The notes: generated from the sequence alone by a model not told the origin. DNA of 64,000 bases from Chondrilla cf. caribensis (GCA_964020155.1 OZ026553.1:1496479-1560478); one strand, 5' to 3'; numbered from the stretch's first letter, positions 11,500-26,016 are shown. A program made the numbers and translations.

Positions 11500-12850
11500 A
11501 ACGCCCACTTTCCCATGAGCTATTCAAAAAGGTGTTTAATGTTTTATCTCCTATACTATCCCATACATTGAAAAAATACTAAGCACCTTTGAATGTAGCT
11601 TGGGTTACGGGTTAGGTACAGAAACGGGAATTGTCTCATAAGTTAGTTTAGGACCCGAGCTAGGTCTGGTAGACGTTTGACATTGACACGCCCACTTTCC
11701 CATGAGGTATTCAAAAAGGTGCTTAACGTTTTATCTCCTATACTATCCCATACATTGAAAAAATACTAATTACCTTCGAATGTAGCTTAGGTTACGGGTT
11801 AGGTACAGGAACTGCAAGTGTTTCATAAGTTAGTTTAGGTCCCATGAACTATTCAAAAAGGTGCTTAACATTTTATCCCCTATACTATCCCATACATTGA
11901 AAAAATACTAAGTACCTTCGAATGTAGCTTGGGTTACGGGTTAAGTACAGAAATGGGAATTGTCTCATAAGTTAGTTTAGGTCCCCAGCTAGGTCTGGTA
12001 GAAATATCACGTTGACACGCCCACTTTCCCATGAACTATTTAAGAAGGTGCTTAACGTTTTATCTCCTATACTATCCCATACATTGAAAAAATACTGATT
12101 ACCTTTGAATGTAGCTTAGGTTACGGGTTAGGTACAGGAACTGCAAGTGTTTCATAAGTTAGTTTAGGTCCCATGAACTATTTAAGAAGGTGCTTAACGT
12201 TTTATCTCCTATACTTTCCCATATATTGAAAAAATGCTAAGCACCTTCGAATGTAGCTTGGGTTACGGGTTAGGTAGAGAAATGGGAATTGTCTCATAAG
12301 TTAGTTTAGGTCCCCAGCTAGGTCTGGTAGAAATATCACGTTGACACGCCCACTTTCCCATGAGCTATTAAAAAAGGTGCTTAACGTTTTATCTCCTGTA
12401 CTATCCCATACATTGAAAATATACTAAGCACATTCGAATGTAGCTTGGGTTACGGGTTAGGTACAGAAACGGGAATTGTCTCATAAGTTAGTTTAGGTCC
12501 CCAGCTAGGTCTGGTAAAAATATCACGTTGACACGCCTACGTTCCCATGAGCTATTAAAAAAGGTGCTCAATGTTTTATCTCCTGTACTATCCCATACAT
12601 TGAAAATATACTAAGCACATTCGAATGTAGCTTGGGTTACGGGTTAGGTACAGAAACGGGAATTGTCTCATAAGTTAGTTTAGGTCCCCAGCTAGGTCTG
12701 GTAAAAATATCACGTTGACACGCCTACGTTCCCATGAGCTATTAAAAAAGGTGCTCAATGTTTTATCTCCTGTACTATCCCATACATTGAAAATATACTA
12801 AGCACATTCGAATGTAGCTTGGGTTACGGGTTAGGTACAGAAACAGGAAT
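11500..12850. repeat. Second array of the 188-bp satellite
   Basis: About eight units, some shortened, of the same satellite as at 357-1920. The later units (from about 12350) form a near-identical higher-order sub-block, with 'ttaaaaaaggtgctcaatg' variants repeated. The array starts abruptly at the right edge of segmental copy A. Confidence 0.95.
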
Positions 12851-13475
12851 ACTAATACTATCATGTACTACTATTATGTTCATATTATACACACACACTG
12901 TCACCATCTACATGTAACACCCTTGACTTCCTTTATAGCTGGGATTACATTCATATAACCTCACCCTCAGCTACATTATTATAAATTCAAGTTCAGTTAC
13001 AATATACAGCTGCAGAGTGACTACTGGCTACCTTACAGAAGACAGACTAGACATATCAAATAAATGTCAAATCAATAAAAGAATGGCAGTACAATGTTTT
13101 GTTCCAGTCGGTACTTCTGCGTGGCGTCCTCCACATCATAGTAGAAATGTGAATCATACCTCAGGTCCCAATTGATATTACACTTTGATTCAACTTATAT
13201 TACATGAATCATTGTAAATAAGTCCAATATACGTTGGGCTGTTAGCTACAATATTCCTGTGATTTCACACAATACCAATTTGCTAGTTGTACTCGCATAA
13301 CTCACCTCCATCATCACCAGCTGATTGACCCTGTGAATCAGAGCTCATTTTCAGATAACAGTGTTTCTAAAGAAGGGATGCCAACAAAACTAAATGAAGA
13401 TGAAGAACTCTCTACACCAGACTGTATTTCCCAACTCTCTGGAATATTCACAACAAATATAATTTTCACACATAC

Positions 13476-13546
<71 letters not shown>

Positions 13547-14549
13547 GTATCTTGCTTGTACTGTAATGAGGTCTCTTGAGAGTCTTGAGACCACAGGTAG
13601 GTCATTATGACAGGATGTTTACAATAACAGGTCTCACAGTTAGTAAACACATGCACACACATTGTATGCATTGTTCGAAACCTGTACTAAAAATGAAATT
13701 ACTAATTTATTGCGGGGGCGTTATTACCGCTAATTCTCTTCGGAAAATGCTTATTCTGCATGCGGAAACATTTATAATTGAAGCGAAGCTACAAATGCTG
13801 CTGAATACACTGTATTTGTACATTTTCAATACTTGTACAGTAGTTTCGTGCTGAAAAGGTATCCGCGTATATTCTAGTCAATATAATGGCGAAATCATCA
13901 TCCGAACAAGTTAAAATTGATTCATAACAGCTAAATTCTACTTTCATATATTATCTGTCACCACAGGATACTTTTGAGCGAAGTTCGTTCTTGAAATCAC
14001 AAGAAAAGCTCAATATAATACTCTAGTAACATACGAAATCATTTGTGCTTTCGTTACCAACGCGAAAAAACAAACATCATGTGACCTGATTTGAAAGGAT
14101 GATTCGTCAGTCCTTAGCAACGGTAATCCTCCCCCGGATCGCAGAGATTTTTACACCATTGTATGTACGCTAACCTAAGCTTCATTTTGATATTATGTTG
14201 CCTAGGTGTTAAATGTACAACGGAAACATAGCGGCCATAAGTATTTTTGGAAGTTTATGGTTGGGTGCACCGTAGAGGTTGACATTTTACGGAGATACTT
14301 GATATGAGTATATAGTGGTTGACATAATATGGATGTACTTGATATCAGTAGTGGTTGACATTTTATGGAGATACTTGATATCAGTAGTGGTTGACAGTCA
14401 ATTTGGAAATAAATGAAGATTGTGTGTCAAACCTGTTGAAAAATGCTGGACTACTAGTTTGCAATGACTTGAGATATGGTTTGAATCAATACAATGTTGG
14501 CAAGTACCGGAGTTGTAACATGTAACATACAAGGTGTTGAGATACAGAA
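12851..14549. other. Non-coding spacer between gene B and copy A
   Basis: No exon is recognised. It contains an (AC)n tract at about 13480-13543 followed by a dispersed-repeat segment (13560-13660). There is also a short tandem repeat at about 14276-14397 with units containing gtggttgacattttatggag and gatacttgatatcagta. Confidence 0.6.
13480..13660 (+). repeat. (AC)n-headed dispersed repeat, copy 1
   Basis: The (AC)n tract is followed by tgtatcttgcttgtactgta, then gagtcttgagaccaca and gacaggatgtttacaataac. The same arrangement recurs at about 28472-28680, 40176-40460 and 49243-49420. A repeat family carrying its own microsatellite head is inferred. Confidence 0.75.
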
Positions 14550-14777
14550 TTAGGACCAGGTTTCTCCCAAACATGCGAACCCACCAGAGGTTTTTGCGTT
14601 GTTCCAGGCCTTTCTCAAGAAGTACACCTCACTTGTACAGGCAGCTCCGGGGTGAGTGCCAACACTGAACTCGGGGACAGAGAGTAAACAGGGACCATTT
14701 GGAAGCAGTCCGCTGTTGGGAAGCACCCATCCACCAACATTGCCACTGAGAGTACCGTCTTGGTCCCAGTACAAAAC
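14550..14777 (-). CDS. Terminal exon: CEMIP/PKHD1L1-type C-terminal segment
   Basis: The acceptor (catgtag) is followed by VLYWDQDGTLSGNVGGWVLP, then NSGLLPNGPCLLS, FSVGTHPGAACTS and a TAA stop. The 'DxDGSLTG...W..PN..LLP..C' pattern is familiar from the end of the beta-helix region in PKHD1L1, CEMIP and TMEM2. It joins in phase 0 to exon 14928-15069. In the family, several hundred residues of beta-helix normally separate these two segments. Confidence 0.65.
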   Translation of the reverse strand, partial: VLYWDQDGTLSGNVGGWVLPNSGLLPNGPCLLSVPEFSVGTHPGAACTSEVYFLRKAWNNAKTSGGFACLGETWS

Positions 14778-17700
14778 CTACATGAGCATGCATGCATAAG
14801 CAGTAGTAATGAAAGTGGTTTATTGTACATTCTTTTGTAATGTACAGTTTACAGCTTTTCTTCAGTACTGGGTGTACAGGAACGTTCTTCCATCATGTAA
14901 AGTGACAAATTGTTGCAGGTCACAAACCTTATCGGGATGGTGAGAACCTGCTCGGTGGATGAGCACCTGAGCACCAAACATGTCGGCCCCCTGTTCAAAG
15001 TGTCCACTGGAGTCCTCCAACACACTGCCTTGGATCACAACATTGTGACTTAGGAGGCCAACTTCAGCTCTACACACAGAGTCGAGGAGGAGGAGGAGGG
15101 AATTCAGCACATTGTGTGGTCTGAACAAGTAATACACCTGCATCCATGCTTGACAGAGGGTTACTTATGATGTCCATTGAGGGTTTCAGTGCATAGTGTT
15201 TGTAGGTTGAGGGTTATCATGTAAAGGGTACAATTTAACAACTAACATACGTAAAGGGTACATTTTACCTTATCTCAATGAACTGTCCATCATCGAAGGT
15301 TTCTGTGATGCCAAAGTGAGTGTACTTGAGTGCGTTCGCTAAATTGATCCTGTAGCCATTTTCTTCAACAGACTGGACAACACCAACCTACACATGTGAA
15401 TAATTTGACAGAACAAGTTGACAAGATTCAAAATGTACATTCCAAAGACAATATCAAATGGAAGATGTGGTAGTCACAGGTAGAAAACGAACGTTATTCC
15501 GTGGCCGACTGTTCGAGAAAATGGCGACTCAACGTTGTTTCTAAATTTCCCAAATTTAATTCCTGTCAATATAATTGTATACGGCATAAAATTACGCAAA
15601 AGTCTTTTCTGGCTCTCTAGTCCACCTGTGCATGATAAATATCATGAACAGGTAGACAAATCATAGAGACAGGACACGATAAAAAAGGCCGTATTCTAGT
15701 GATGGTTGTTAATCGGCGCGCAAAACTTCACATCGACAGGGTGTGGGTTTCATACTTACACAGAGGCCTTTACCATGCTGGGCCATGTATAGCTCCTTGG
15801 GATACGTCGTTTTTTAGCGTCAACAACAGCAACAGGCTAGCTTTATCGCTGGGCGAGCTAGAATTGCTCTCAGGTTGCCTCAGTCCTTGGAAACTGGCTT
15901 CGTACAAAGTACTGACCCATCCCAACAAGTCGTACGGGCAAAAATAATTATCACAGGATTCTCAGCGACCTGAAGCCAGTACAAATCTCTACAGATGAGG
16001 GTTTTAACGAGCGTCATGACAAGGTAGGAGTTGCGTGAGCATGTACACGTTCACGTGTGCACGCGTTCCTGTGTATTGCGTACTGAAACACCGTCATATT
16101 AAAACCTCCGTAATAACACACCCTATGGATGAAAAATGCTCTTACTTGCAGAAAACCCAGAGGATACCCTTAGGTTTTCACTTATTAAAAAAATTTCGAC
16201 CGTCACACACTAATGTTCGTTTTCTACCCGGGACTGCCACAGATACATTACAAATGGTACATTGTGCCACATTGTCAATCAACAAGTGCACATATCACTT
16301 ACTTCTGTTTCATTGCCGTCTTTACTTGTGGGGGCAATGACGATGTTATCACCTTCGACCCAATCTACTGGTTCCTGTGACAAAAGTAACATGTGTACAC
16401 ATGTACTGTACATAGGAACACATGTACACATGTACTGTACATAGGAACACATGTACACACATGTACTGTACATAGGAACACATGTACACACATACATGTC
16501 CTGAACACATACAGTAAGTGTCCAAGATGGTAAGTACTCTATTACCAAGATGTACCATATCTATATGCTTGAACAGTTAAGATAACTCAGGAGCAAATAC
16601 TTAGCACTTCACTCTGTAACCATTACTGCTGGAAATCACATCAATTATCAGTGCACAGTAGCCATTTGATTAATCAATTAATAACTGGAAGTAATTAAGT
16701 GGGCGTAACCAGAAACCACTCCCACTTTATTAGACTGAGTGGTCATCCAATAGACTAAAGTCATGTTTGAGCTATACATGTACAAATCGATTCAGTCTAG
16801 TTTTTGAGCTAGAAACACTGACATATTATGTACATTTTCAGGAAGAGAACAAGGAAGGAGGTGTTACCATGATAACATTCAAATCATTATCATTATTTCG
16901 ATAATGATGAGCAGAAAGTGATAATTGCACAGGACTGACGAGGAGTAAGGTGGAATTTGGATATTTTAATTGAAAAAAACAACAACGAAACACTACTGAA
17001 TCACAGATAGTCATTCTGGACTGTTTATCGAAGGAACACCATCAACATTTCGCTCACATCAACGTTTTCAAGTCTCGGTGTTTCCACTGGTGAATAAGCA
17101 AACACACAACTGCCACTGCAGGCTGCTTCCACAGGAGTCATCAACGGTGGTGCTACTGGGAGGGGATACACAACCACCTCCAGTTTCATCCCAGCACTGC
17201 AGTGACCTGCCACACCACATATGAAGTAGTAGGTCCCTGGAGACAGGTGGGGGACTATCACGCTGTTGTCCACACTCGGACGGTACCATTCCACCAGGGT
17301 ATGAACAGGATTCGTGTCACACTTGTCGTATGCATCAGCTGTAACCTGGAGGATGAAGACAGGTACGCACATTCTCACTGTATACATACGTACATTTTGT
17401 TCTAGATGCAATGGCTTCCAATAGGATGAAGGAGAACGATATTCTATCAAACATTTGATTTTATGCAAAATTTACACAAATAGTCAAATGCTAAGGCAAA
17501 TTGGAGGGTTATGTGTATTGGTGAGGAGTATGTATTCTATTTACCCACTATAGAAGGAGCTGTTTACAACTGTTTACAAGTGTTACAGTAATTCACAGCT
17601 ATTGTGTACCAATAGGAAGTGATCTGAACTCAGTCCTTATTATTTGGACATGATTCCTCTAAATATCTCACTTAACAGACAGTCCTCGTCAAAACACACT

Positions 17701-20700
17701 ACACTCCAACGGTCAACTTGGACTGAAGGCCACAATGATCGGATACATTAGGGTTGACTGTACGGTTCTAACATCTTGTCAGGGATCACACATATTATGT
17801 GCATACATCTGTAGTATACATAAACTTTTTACTACTGGCTGTCAAACATGATTGTAACCCACATGTACACACATAGGAGCTTGATTACTAGTGTTTGTCA
17901 AATATGCTCGTTCCCTACAACTGCAGTACACACATACAAGCTTATATGATAATGACACACGTAACAGCTACATATGGTGAATGGCCCACCATTTTACCTG
18001 GAGAAGAGAGTGGAAATCGTTCCGTACAAATAATATGTTGGTTCTGTCGTGAATCTCCAGAGTGGGGTATTCTTGGATGGCCCAAAACACGGACACAGTG
18101 TCGCTCTTGGAAGGTTGCTGGAAAAGATGACATTGAACTGGAATGAATAAAGCTTTAAACCATGCTTCAATCACATAAGTGGTAAAATCCATTTCTGGGA
18201 GCAGACAAAACAATTGCATCAACTTCTAATCCCACTCACCCACACGAGGACAGGGGGAGTTATGAAACAAGGTGCGCATGTGGAACATGTCCGCTTGCCT
18301 CACTAAGTGTTAATTCAATGCTATTAGCGCCTTAGTGTAGCCCGAGATCTTATAATCACATGACCTTCTCGTGATTTGGTCAAGTGATTACGCAAGAAAA
18401 GCGATTGAACGTAATCGAGGTTTGAAAGCACGTAGCACGGATAAAATACTTTTGGCCTACTTTCACTACTTCAATCCTTACTTTCTTTGATTTAAACCCT
18501 AATGTAGAGGCTTAAATCAAAAAAATTAAAGCTATATTCGACTGCGTATTTTGTCTCGGACCTAGTAAGGGATGGAGCGCAGCCATCGAAATAAGTTTCG
18601 ATTAGCAATTGAGCAATTTTAGTTATTTTATGTGTTGAAAGTGCATAATAGTTACAAAAGGAAGGTACAAGATCAATATTTTGTCATTTGTCGGTGCGTA
18701 CCTCGATTGTCTTCGGGTCCTTTTTTCAGCTTCCATTTATATTTGCTCTCCCAACGATCGAAAATTCCTACCAATACTATCTTTAGAAATACTAAGAGTT
18801 CAAAAAAACAATCGATTGGACTAAAAAGGCATTTAAACGATCAAAGACGATCTCACAATAACACTTGATATCGGCGAGATAATGACGTAAGCCAATTAGT
18901 CACATGATAATCATGTGATAATGCCTCTTGTAGCGGATCACATTGTGGCATCTGCAAAATTATGGGGCCTTTTTGATACAGGCTACCTAGGATCGATCTG
19001 ATTGTTGTATTGCCGAGACATTAGGATGATTCAACTTTTCACCGAGGGGGGTTTTGATTCGCAATTCCGTTCAAGCGTTATTAGCGAAAATTCTCGGTAA
19101 GTTTGAACGGTTTACCATATTTTTGTTAATATCTCGCTAAATGTTCGGTGAATCAAAACCCCCCTCGGTAGACTTTTAGAAAGTATCATAGCGTATGCTA
19201 TAATCCAAAATCTGTATCTATAGGAGCTCTCTTATAAAAAGGCCGCCCGATTAAATGGTTTTTATAAGCCGATTTAAATGCCGATTTTCTTCGTAATTAC
19301 GAAGAAAATCATTACCAAAAGCTCTAAGAGTGAAGATTAAATACAATAATGTTATCTTAAAACGGTTCAGTACTAGTTCCTGCTTCTTTCAGAGAAATAT
19401 TAACAATTCAATTTTACCGAAATTCGGCAATCCCAAGAAGCCATAAAAGTGTTAATGGACATGTTCCACATGCGTGGACGAGTGAGAGGTTTAAAATGCT
19501 CCCAGAAACTAGGCTGGTGAAAGGTGGCATCAAACAGAAATTAAAAATAAGGTTTTAAACTGTGCTGAGGTGGTGGAAGTTTGTATGGCTTCTGGAAACG
19601 TATCAAAACTGTACTAGTTTCAATCAATGTTTTCATACCTCATCAGAGAAGACATGCAACAATCATAGTACGGGATTTGTCCAAAATTGAGAAATTTGTT
19701 TACCCAAAAAATCTACAGAAGCTAACAGGTTTTACCACACAAATGATATGTAGTTCAAAAGCTAAACTCAACAATGTATTGAGGACTAACACATTGCAAA
19801 CACCCACCTTGTATTCAGTGGTGGAATTATCGTCTTCTGTAACAATCACTCTGACCTTCATCCCTCGTACACAGTGAGTGGCCACAGTACACACAAAGTG
19901 GTGCTCTCCAACAGAGAGGTCTGACACATGGACCTCTCCTGTTGAGCTGGGGGCTCCTTTCCATTCCTTCTCAACCTAACAGCAGTGATAATATTCCGGT
20001 ATGTACATGCACAGTTACATAGATGTAAGCCTTTCAACGTATCCATAACTGTGTGTGTTACTATAAACTGCAAATGCCTACAAGCAGCTATATGGCAACT
20101 GGTGAACAAAAGGAAATTCAGGATAATTTAAAGGATCTTTCTTTTGACTCCTCAGTTCAAATAAATGTACGTAAGTAGACATCACTCTACAAAATGCTTG
20201 ATCCGACCAATTTTGGATGTAACATTTGCAGTTTTTGATCAGGAAGTTAAGAAAGGGTGATTGCTATTTCCGGCCTAGCATATGTATGTAGACAAGTACA
20301 CATACATACCTGACCAACTTCTGGTGCTCCTGTGGATCCAGGGTTTGCAAACTCACAGACATCCCTGGTAGGAACATTATGGATCTCCACCAGACTATGG
20401 TAGCCTGTGGTCCACTTGAAGAACAAAGTGGTGTCCTTGGATACAGTCACGTCCTCGTAGGCTTCCCCCTCACCTGGTATACCCCACACAATCTCGTGAA
20501 TGTTGCCTACTTTGACCTGTAGGAGAAGGTGCAATGTAAAATGTGTTACGTACATGACACCGGTACAATATATGACCTACTGGTACAATGTATGACCTAC
20601 TGGTACAATATATGACCTACTGGTACAATGTATGACCTACTGGTACAATATATGACCTACCGGTACAATGTATGACCTACCGGTACAATATATAACCTAC

Positions 20701-23700
20701 TGGTACAATATATAACCTACTGGTACAATACATAACCTACTGGTACAATATATAACCTACTGGTACAATATATAACCTACTGGTACAATATATAACCTAC
20801 TGGTACAATATATAACCTACTGGTACAATATATAACCTACTGGTACAATATATAACCTTACTTGTGCAATATTTTGAGTAAAAAACTGAACCTACTACGG
20901 GGATACCCATACCCATCTTTAACCATACGTAGTCAACATGTCCCTAACCCATAAATGGGTGACCCGTACTTCTACTGCATTCCTAAACAAGTGATACTCT
21001 TGAAATGGTGGACAATTAACCTCTCTACGGTGGACACATTAGCTGGTTACAAGTTGTCCACTATAAAATGTTTCCACTGTATACACGTCCTGTTAGCTAA
21101 GGATAATATTAAGTGGCAATGAGGCACAATACAACACATATGATGTAAGTACACACATGATTCATGTCAAAGGTGTTTGACAAATGTATTATCATATTAA
21201 TTTTATGATAGCACTGTAGGGGGACACTACAAAATGAACACAATTGAGTTTTATCATCTTTTATGGGGTAACAGACTCACGACCCGACCACTCTGATTGC
21301 ATTCCCTCCATCCTCGTCCTGAAAGGAGAAGGACAGTCATCAGCTACAAAGTGTGTGACACTTTGTACCATTCATGCTCAGGAGGGAATGCTGTCACTCT
21401 CATCGTGGTTGAGGGGTTTGCCTTCGTAGGAGAACGAAGGATAGACACGTACTATAGAAATGATCCTAGTGAGTACAGTCTTAACTGGAGCCACCTGTGT
21501 GAGGAGCAAAGATCTCAGCTCCACCGACACACTTGTGGTATGAAGTGATAAGGTGCAACAATAAGGTCCTTGTCACAAATTAGAGTTTATACATTTGTAT
21601 TGAATTACCTCCCAAAAAGGCCATGAGGGGTATGTCGTAGTCACAGAGTGAAGGGAGGATCTCCATCACCAGTGTTACATTCCAAACGTTGGCATTCAGG
21701 TGGGTCTGGTACAGTTCAATGTCTACGGTATTCAAGGCCATTCCATTGGGTCGAGAGGGAGGAACACGCTGCAAGTGAATAAAGGGCATGTGGACAGGTT
21801 GACAGCAAGAACATGTCATACATACATACATACATACATACATACACACATACATACATACACATTTATTCATGCACATATCTGTAAGCATTATGACATA
21901 TGAACCAAAACACAGACATTTGCCAGTGTGAGTAAATAGGATGATCAATGGACACATATAGGATGAAGCTGAATGTACCTACACATACACTTGTATCCTG
22001 GTTGAGGGATAGATCAAAGGAAAAACTGTGTACATACAGTAAGCCATGTAGCACAGGTCAGTGATACAGCACAGGTCACCAGACAGGTTTCATTGTTAAG
22101 ATTGATTGCTTGAGAACAAGGCAGGAAATTAGTAAGTACATTCCTATTGCATATAATATGTTGTATTGGACAATGCTCAATATTGCAGTATAAATTATCT
22201 ATCATCCACTACAACAGGATACAACTATTACATGCTGTATGTACACACAGTACTGGAGAATTTGATGGGAAATATTTTTCCATAAAATTGCAAACAAAAC
22301 ACACTACAAAGGAAGGTTCGCGGATACCCTCAGCAATTAACACTTCAAACTTGAAAGTTTGGTCAATTACTCAAAGAACATTGCATTGTACACAAAAGAT
22401 ATGTCTTGAGAGCAAAGTGAAAGTTATTATTGGTTTAACAGTGGGACTGTAAAGAGGTTTGTACACAGAATTACATACGTACAAATGTACAGTCCTGAGT
22501 TGAAAGCACTCTCAACTTTAATGATCTCACCCAGCACTACTGGTCACTGTAATACGATCAACGACAAACACTACTACTTAAATTTGAGGTGGGACGTTTG
22601 CCCAGGTGCGACTTACTGTATTGCCTGTAAAATAAGGAATGTACGTACATACACAATGTGTAAACTACCATACTTACAGTATGTATGTACACAGCTGCAT
22701 ACACAATGTATTTAGTATGAAAAGTCAATATTATACATGCATGCACCTGCATAATATGTAAGCATAATACACTACAGGAAAGATGGAGGTTACTCGGTTC
22801 AGGAAAGAATCCCCCATCTGTGGCAGTGTAATAGTGGGGTGTGGACCGTGTAATAGTGGGGTGTGGACCGTGTAATAGTGGGATGTGGACCGTGTAATTT
22901 ACAAAATGCTGCTTTCTAGAGCTTCCCAGCTCCAACCCTACGCACACACCATATTCACTGAACTCCACCAAAAATGGGGAAGGTTGTACATAAGAGCAGT
23001 TCTGTTTCGTGAATGGCAATATCAGTGAACATTATAGGCTAGTTTCAATGGAATTAAAAATTACACACAAAATGTTGCAAAATGGGACAGAGAGCAATAA
23101 CCAAGACCAAGTACAGTGTGTAGTCACAATTTCCAACCAATTGGGACACATTGAGCAGTATACACGTAGTATAACACCTTACACCTTAGAACCAGTGCAA
23201 CCTTCATGTGACCTTCATGTGACCTCCATGTAACCTTCATGTGACCTTCATGTAACCTTCATGTGACCTTCATGTGACATTCATGTGTTATTCCCATCAC
23301 ACTCATATGTTGAATACGAAATGACATTCCATGAATGTCTTCCAGCTGTGGGAGTCCACAGGAGTATGTATTCACATAGGGAGTGACAAATACCACATAC
23401 TGTACAAACAAGTATTGCAATATACATCACAAATAACAATACATATAGGTACATACCGTACATATGTACATACCTGCTTAAGCTCTCTTTTGCTACTCAC
23501 GAAGGCAACATCATCAAAATACAGTGTTGTACTAGAGCCTACGGGCTTGAAATAAAAGCCCATCCCAAGGACAATAAACTCCTCACTCTGCAGTCCGCTA
23601 ACATCCTTCACGTGGTCCTCAAAATCATAGCAGTTGTAATGCCACCTGTACATGTACAGTACATACACAAGAAGTTGTGAGCACACATTACATTAGTACA

Positions 23701-23939
23701 CTATTCTACACTTGAGCAATGAACAATGTACGGGTCTGAAACAACACTAGGAGGTGTCCCTATGCCCACTGTGTACTAAAACAACAACGACAACAACAAC
23801 AACAACAGTATGAGGTGTCCCTATGCCCACTGTGCACTAACACAACAACAACAACAACATAATGAGGTGTCCCTATGCCCACTGTGCACTACAACAACAA
23901 CAACAACATCATGAGGTGTCCCTATGCCCACTGTGCACT

Positions 23940-23978
<39 letters not shown>

Positions 23979-25951
23979 GTATGAGGTGCCCCTATGCCAA
24001 CAAAGTTCTTCAACTTGAGAACATAGTCAGTTTCCTTTGTGAAGTCACCATCACCATGGTCACAAGGTGGGAGATTATAAGTAGATTGCAGTGAAACCAA
24101 TGAAATTACTATCAATTTTGTGTGAGCATTAAGACACTGTCCTCATAAGAGTGCTGTCAAGAAGAGTTTGACAGTATAAAGAGAGCACTGTGAATAACAA
24201 ATGTACAGTCTAAATGCCTACCATGTTCAGTACATATGTACCTTGAAGGGTACACCAAATCTGTACTTCTTGTCAGAGGTACTTGTTAAAGAAAGGTATT
24301 TGATAAGGTGTAAATGGGATATGGACTGTGTGAAGTGCAAGTACTATCCAAAAGTAACCAAACCAATGTATCAAGCAATTTGCCCTGTCCTTATGGTTGG
24401 CTTATACAAAAGTAAGTTCGTATTTATAAGGGGGAATGTTCATTAAATACACAGTACGTACTGATCATCATCTGCAATTTCCTCGCTGAGTATCAACTTC
24501 TCTGGTCCAGTGAAGGGGATATCATACCATCGATAGGAGTTGCTGTCTACCTTCAGTTTGATGGGAACCACAACACTGAGTCCGGGTGGTATTTTGTACG
24601 CCATGCACAGGTAGGGATACTCTTCAATGTTAAACCTGCCATGACAGAGCAGGTCAACGTGAGTGTCGCAGTGCACAGAAGACTAGAAACCTACACAAGT
24701 TTACGGTTTAAGACTACGTACAACATTGAGTGTGCACTCACTGTCTGTGGTCACTGGGTTGAGGTCAAAGGGCTTAGCACCATCCTCTTGCACCTACACA
24801 AGGGGAGTACAGTTCACAGTAGACATTATAGGATCCTGAAAAATGGCAAGCAAACAGCAAATATTACTGTACACCTACGTAAATAATAGTAGACATGTAT
24901 TTACGGTATGCAAGTGTGAGAATGAATAGGAGAATTCTCTTATGTACATCTACGTCGATGAACAAGTGTACATGGATGATTTCAACTCTTTATTAGTATA
25001 TGTGGTATGTTGCGTGGGCAGATCAAAGCATAAAGAGCCCTCATGAACAATCAAGCCCAAGTGTACGTACACCCACTACAGCCCTACCAGAGGTACTTTA
25101 GCTTAGCTATACAATTGACTCACACCACTCCATTTCGGCCAAGCTGTTCCCAATTCAAAGTCAAAGTAAGCAACGTTGGCAATGTCTGTTTGTTCAAATT
25201 CGCACTCAGCACGAAATAGGTCCATGATCCTTTTCTCCACTGTTAGGCCAGGTGAGGAATACAGAGACATACATACAATTATACGCACTATACATACACT
25301 AACTAAATATATACACACATATGCTATACATACATATGTTTACACACATACGTACATATGCTATTGGAACACATTATGCATTGACACATACCCAAACCAC
25401 CATGTTCACAAGCACACACGTTATACATATGTACATGTGTACATATGAGCATACCATCTAACCAAACAAGTACACACTAGTGTTGCCACGATAATCGCAA
25501 TACACGATATACGTATCACGATAATACAAATTCGCAATACGATAAACAGACAGTGTTTCAGTTACGATATTGGCCCAATTTCTGCTGAATCAGCATCCAT
25601 AATGCACGTGCTGTCACCTAATTGCCACCTGTTCAGTATAGAGAGACTAGAGTTATGTTGAATGAAAGCAAATTCAACCAGATTATGAAACCAAGCTTCA
25701 AGACAAAGAGTGCTATCTGGAAGCACTTCGGTTTTCCCGCAGACAGTACCAGCACGATTACAGACAAGAAGAAGACCATTTGTCAATTTTGTCAGGCTGT
25801 CGAAATATTACAATATGTATGGTGCAAATCTGATTGGTGCGTCATTTGTTAATTAATAATAGTGTATCGTGATATTATTGTGACAAGAAGTTGCAAACCT
25901 ACTAATATCGTGATACACATTATCATACGTATATCGTGGCAACACTATTAC

Positions 25952-26016
<65 letters not shown>

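Larger units (their letters stand above)
15205..23310. repeat. Segmental duplication copy B (of about 3345-11470)
   Basis: Collinear partner of copy A, in direct orientation. It contains exons 15269-15387 through 21609-21768 plus introns. It carries two extra TIR elements and lacks about 2 kb with the degenerate cupredoxin exons. The next exon in B (23474-23645) lies just outside the duplicated block. Confidence 0.95.

Noticed and set aside
22558..23019. 153-codon ORF (…SEYGVCVGLELGSSRKQHF…) and its counterpart at 11092-11346
   Set aside because: It is conserved only as far as the whole duplicated intron is. No splice-compatible exon fits between 23474 and 21768, whose phases already join directly.
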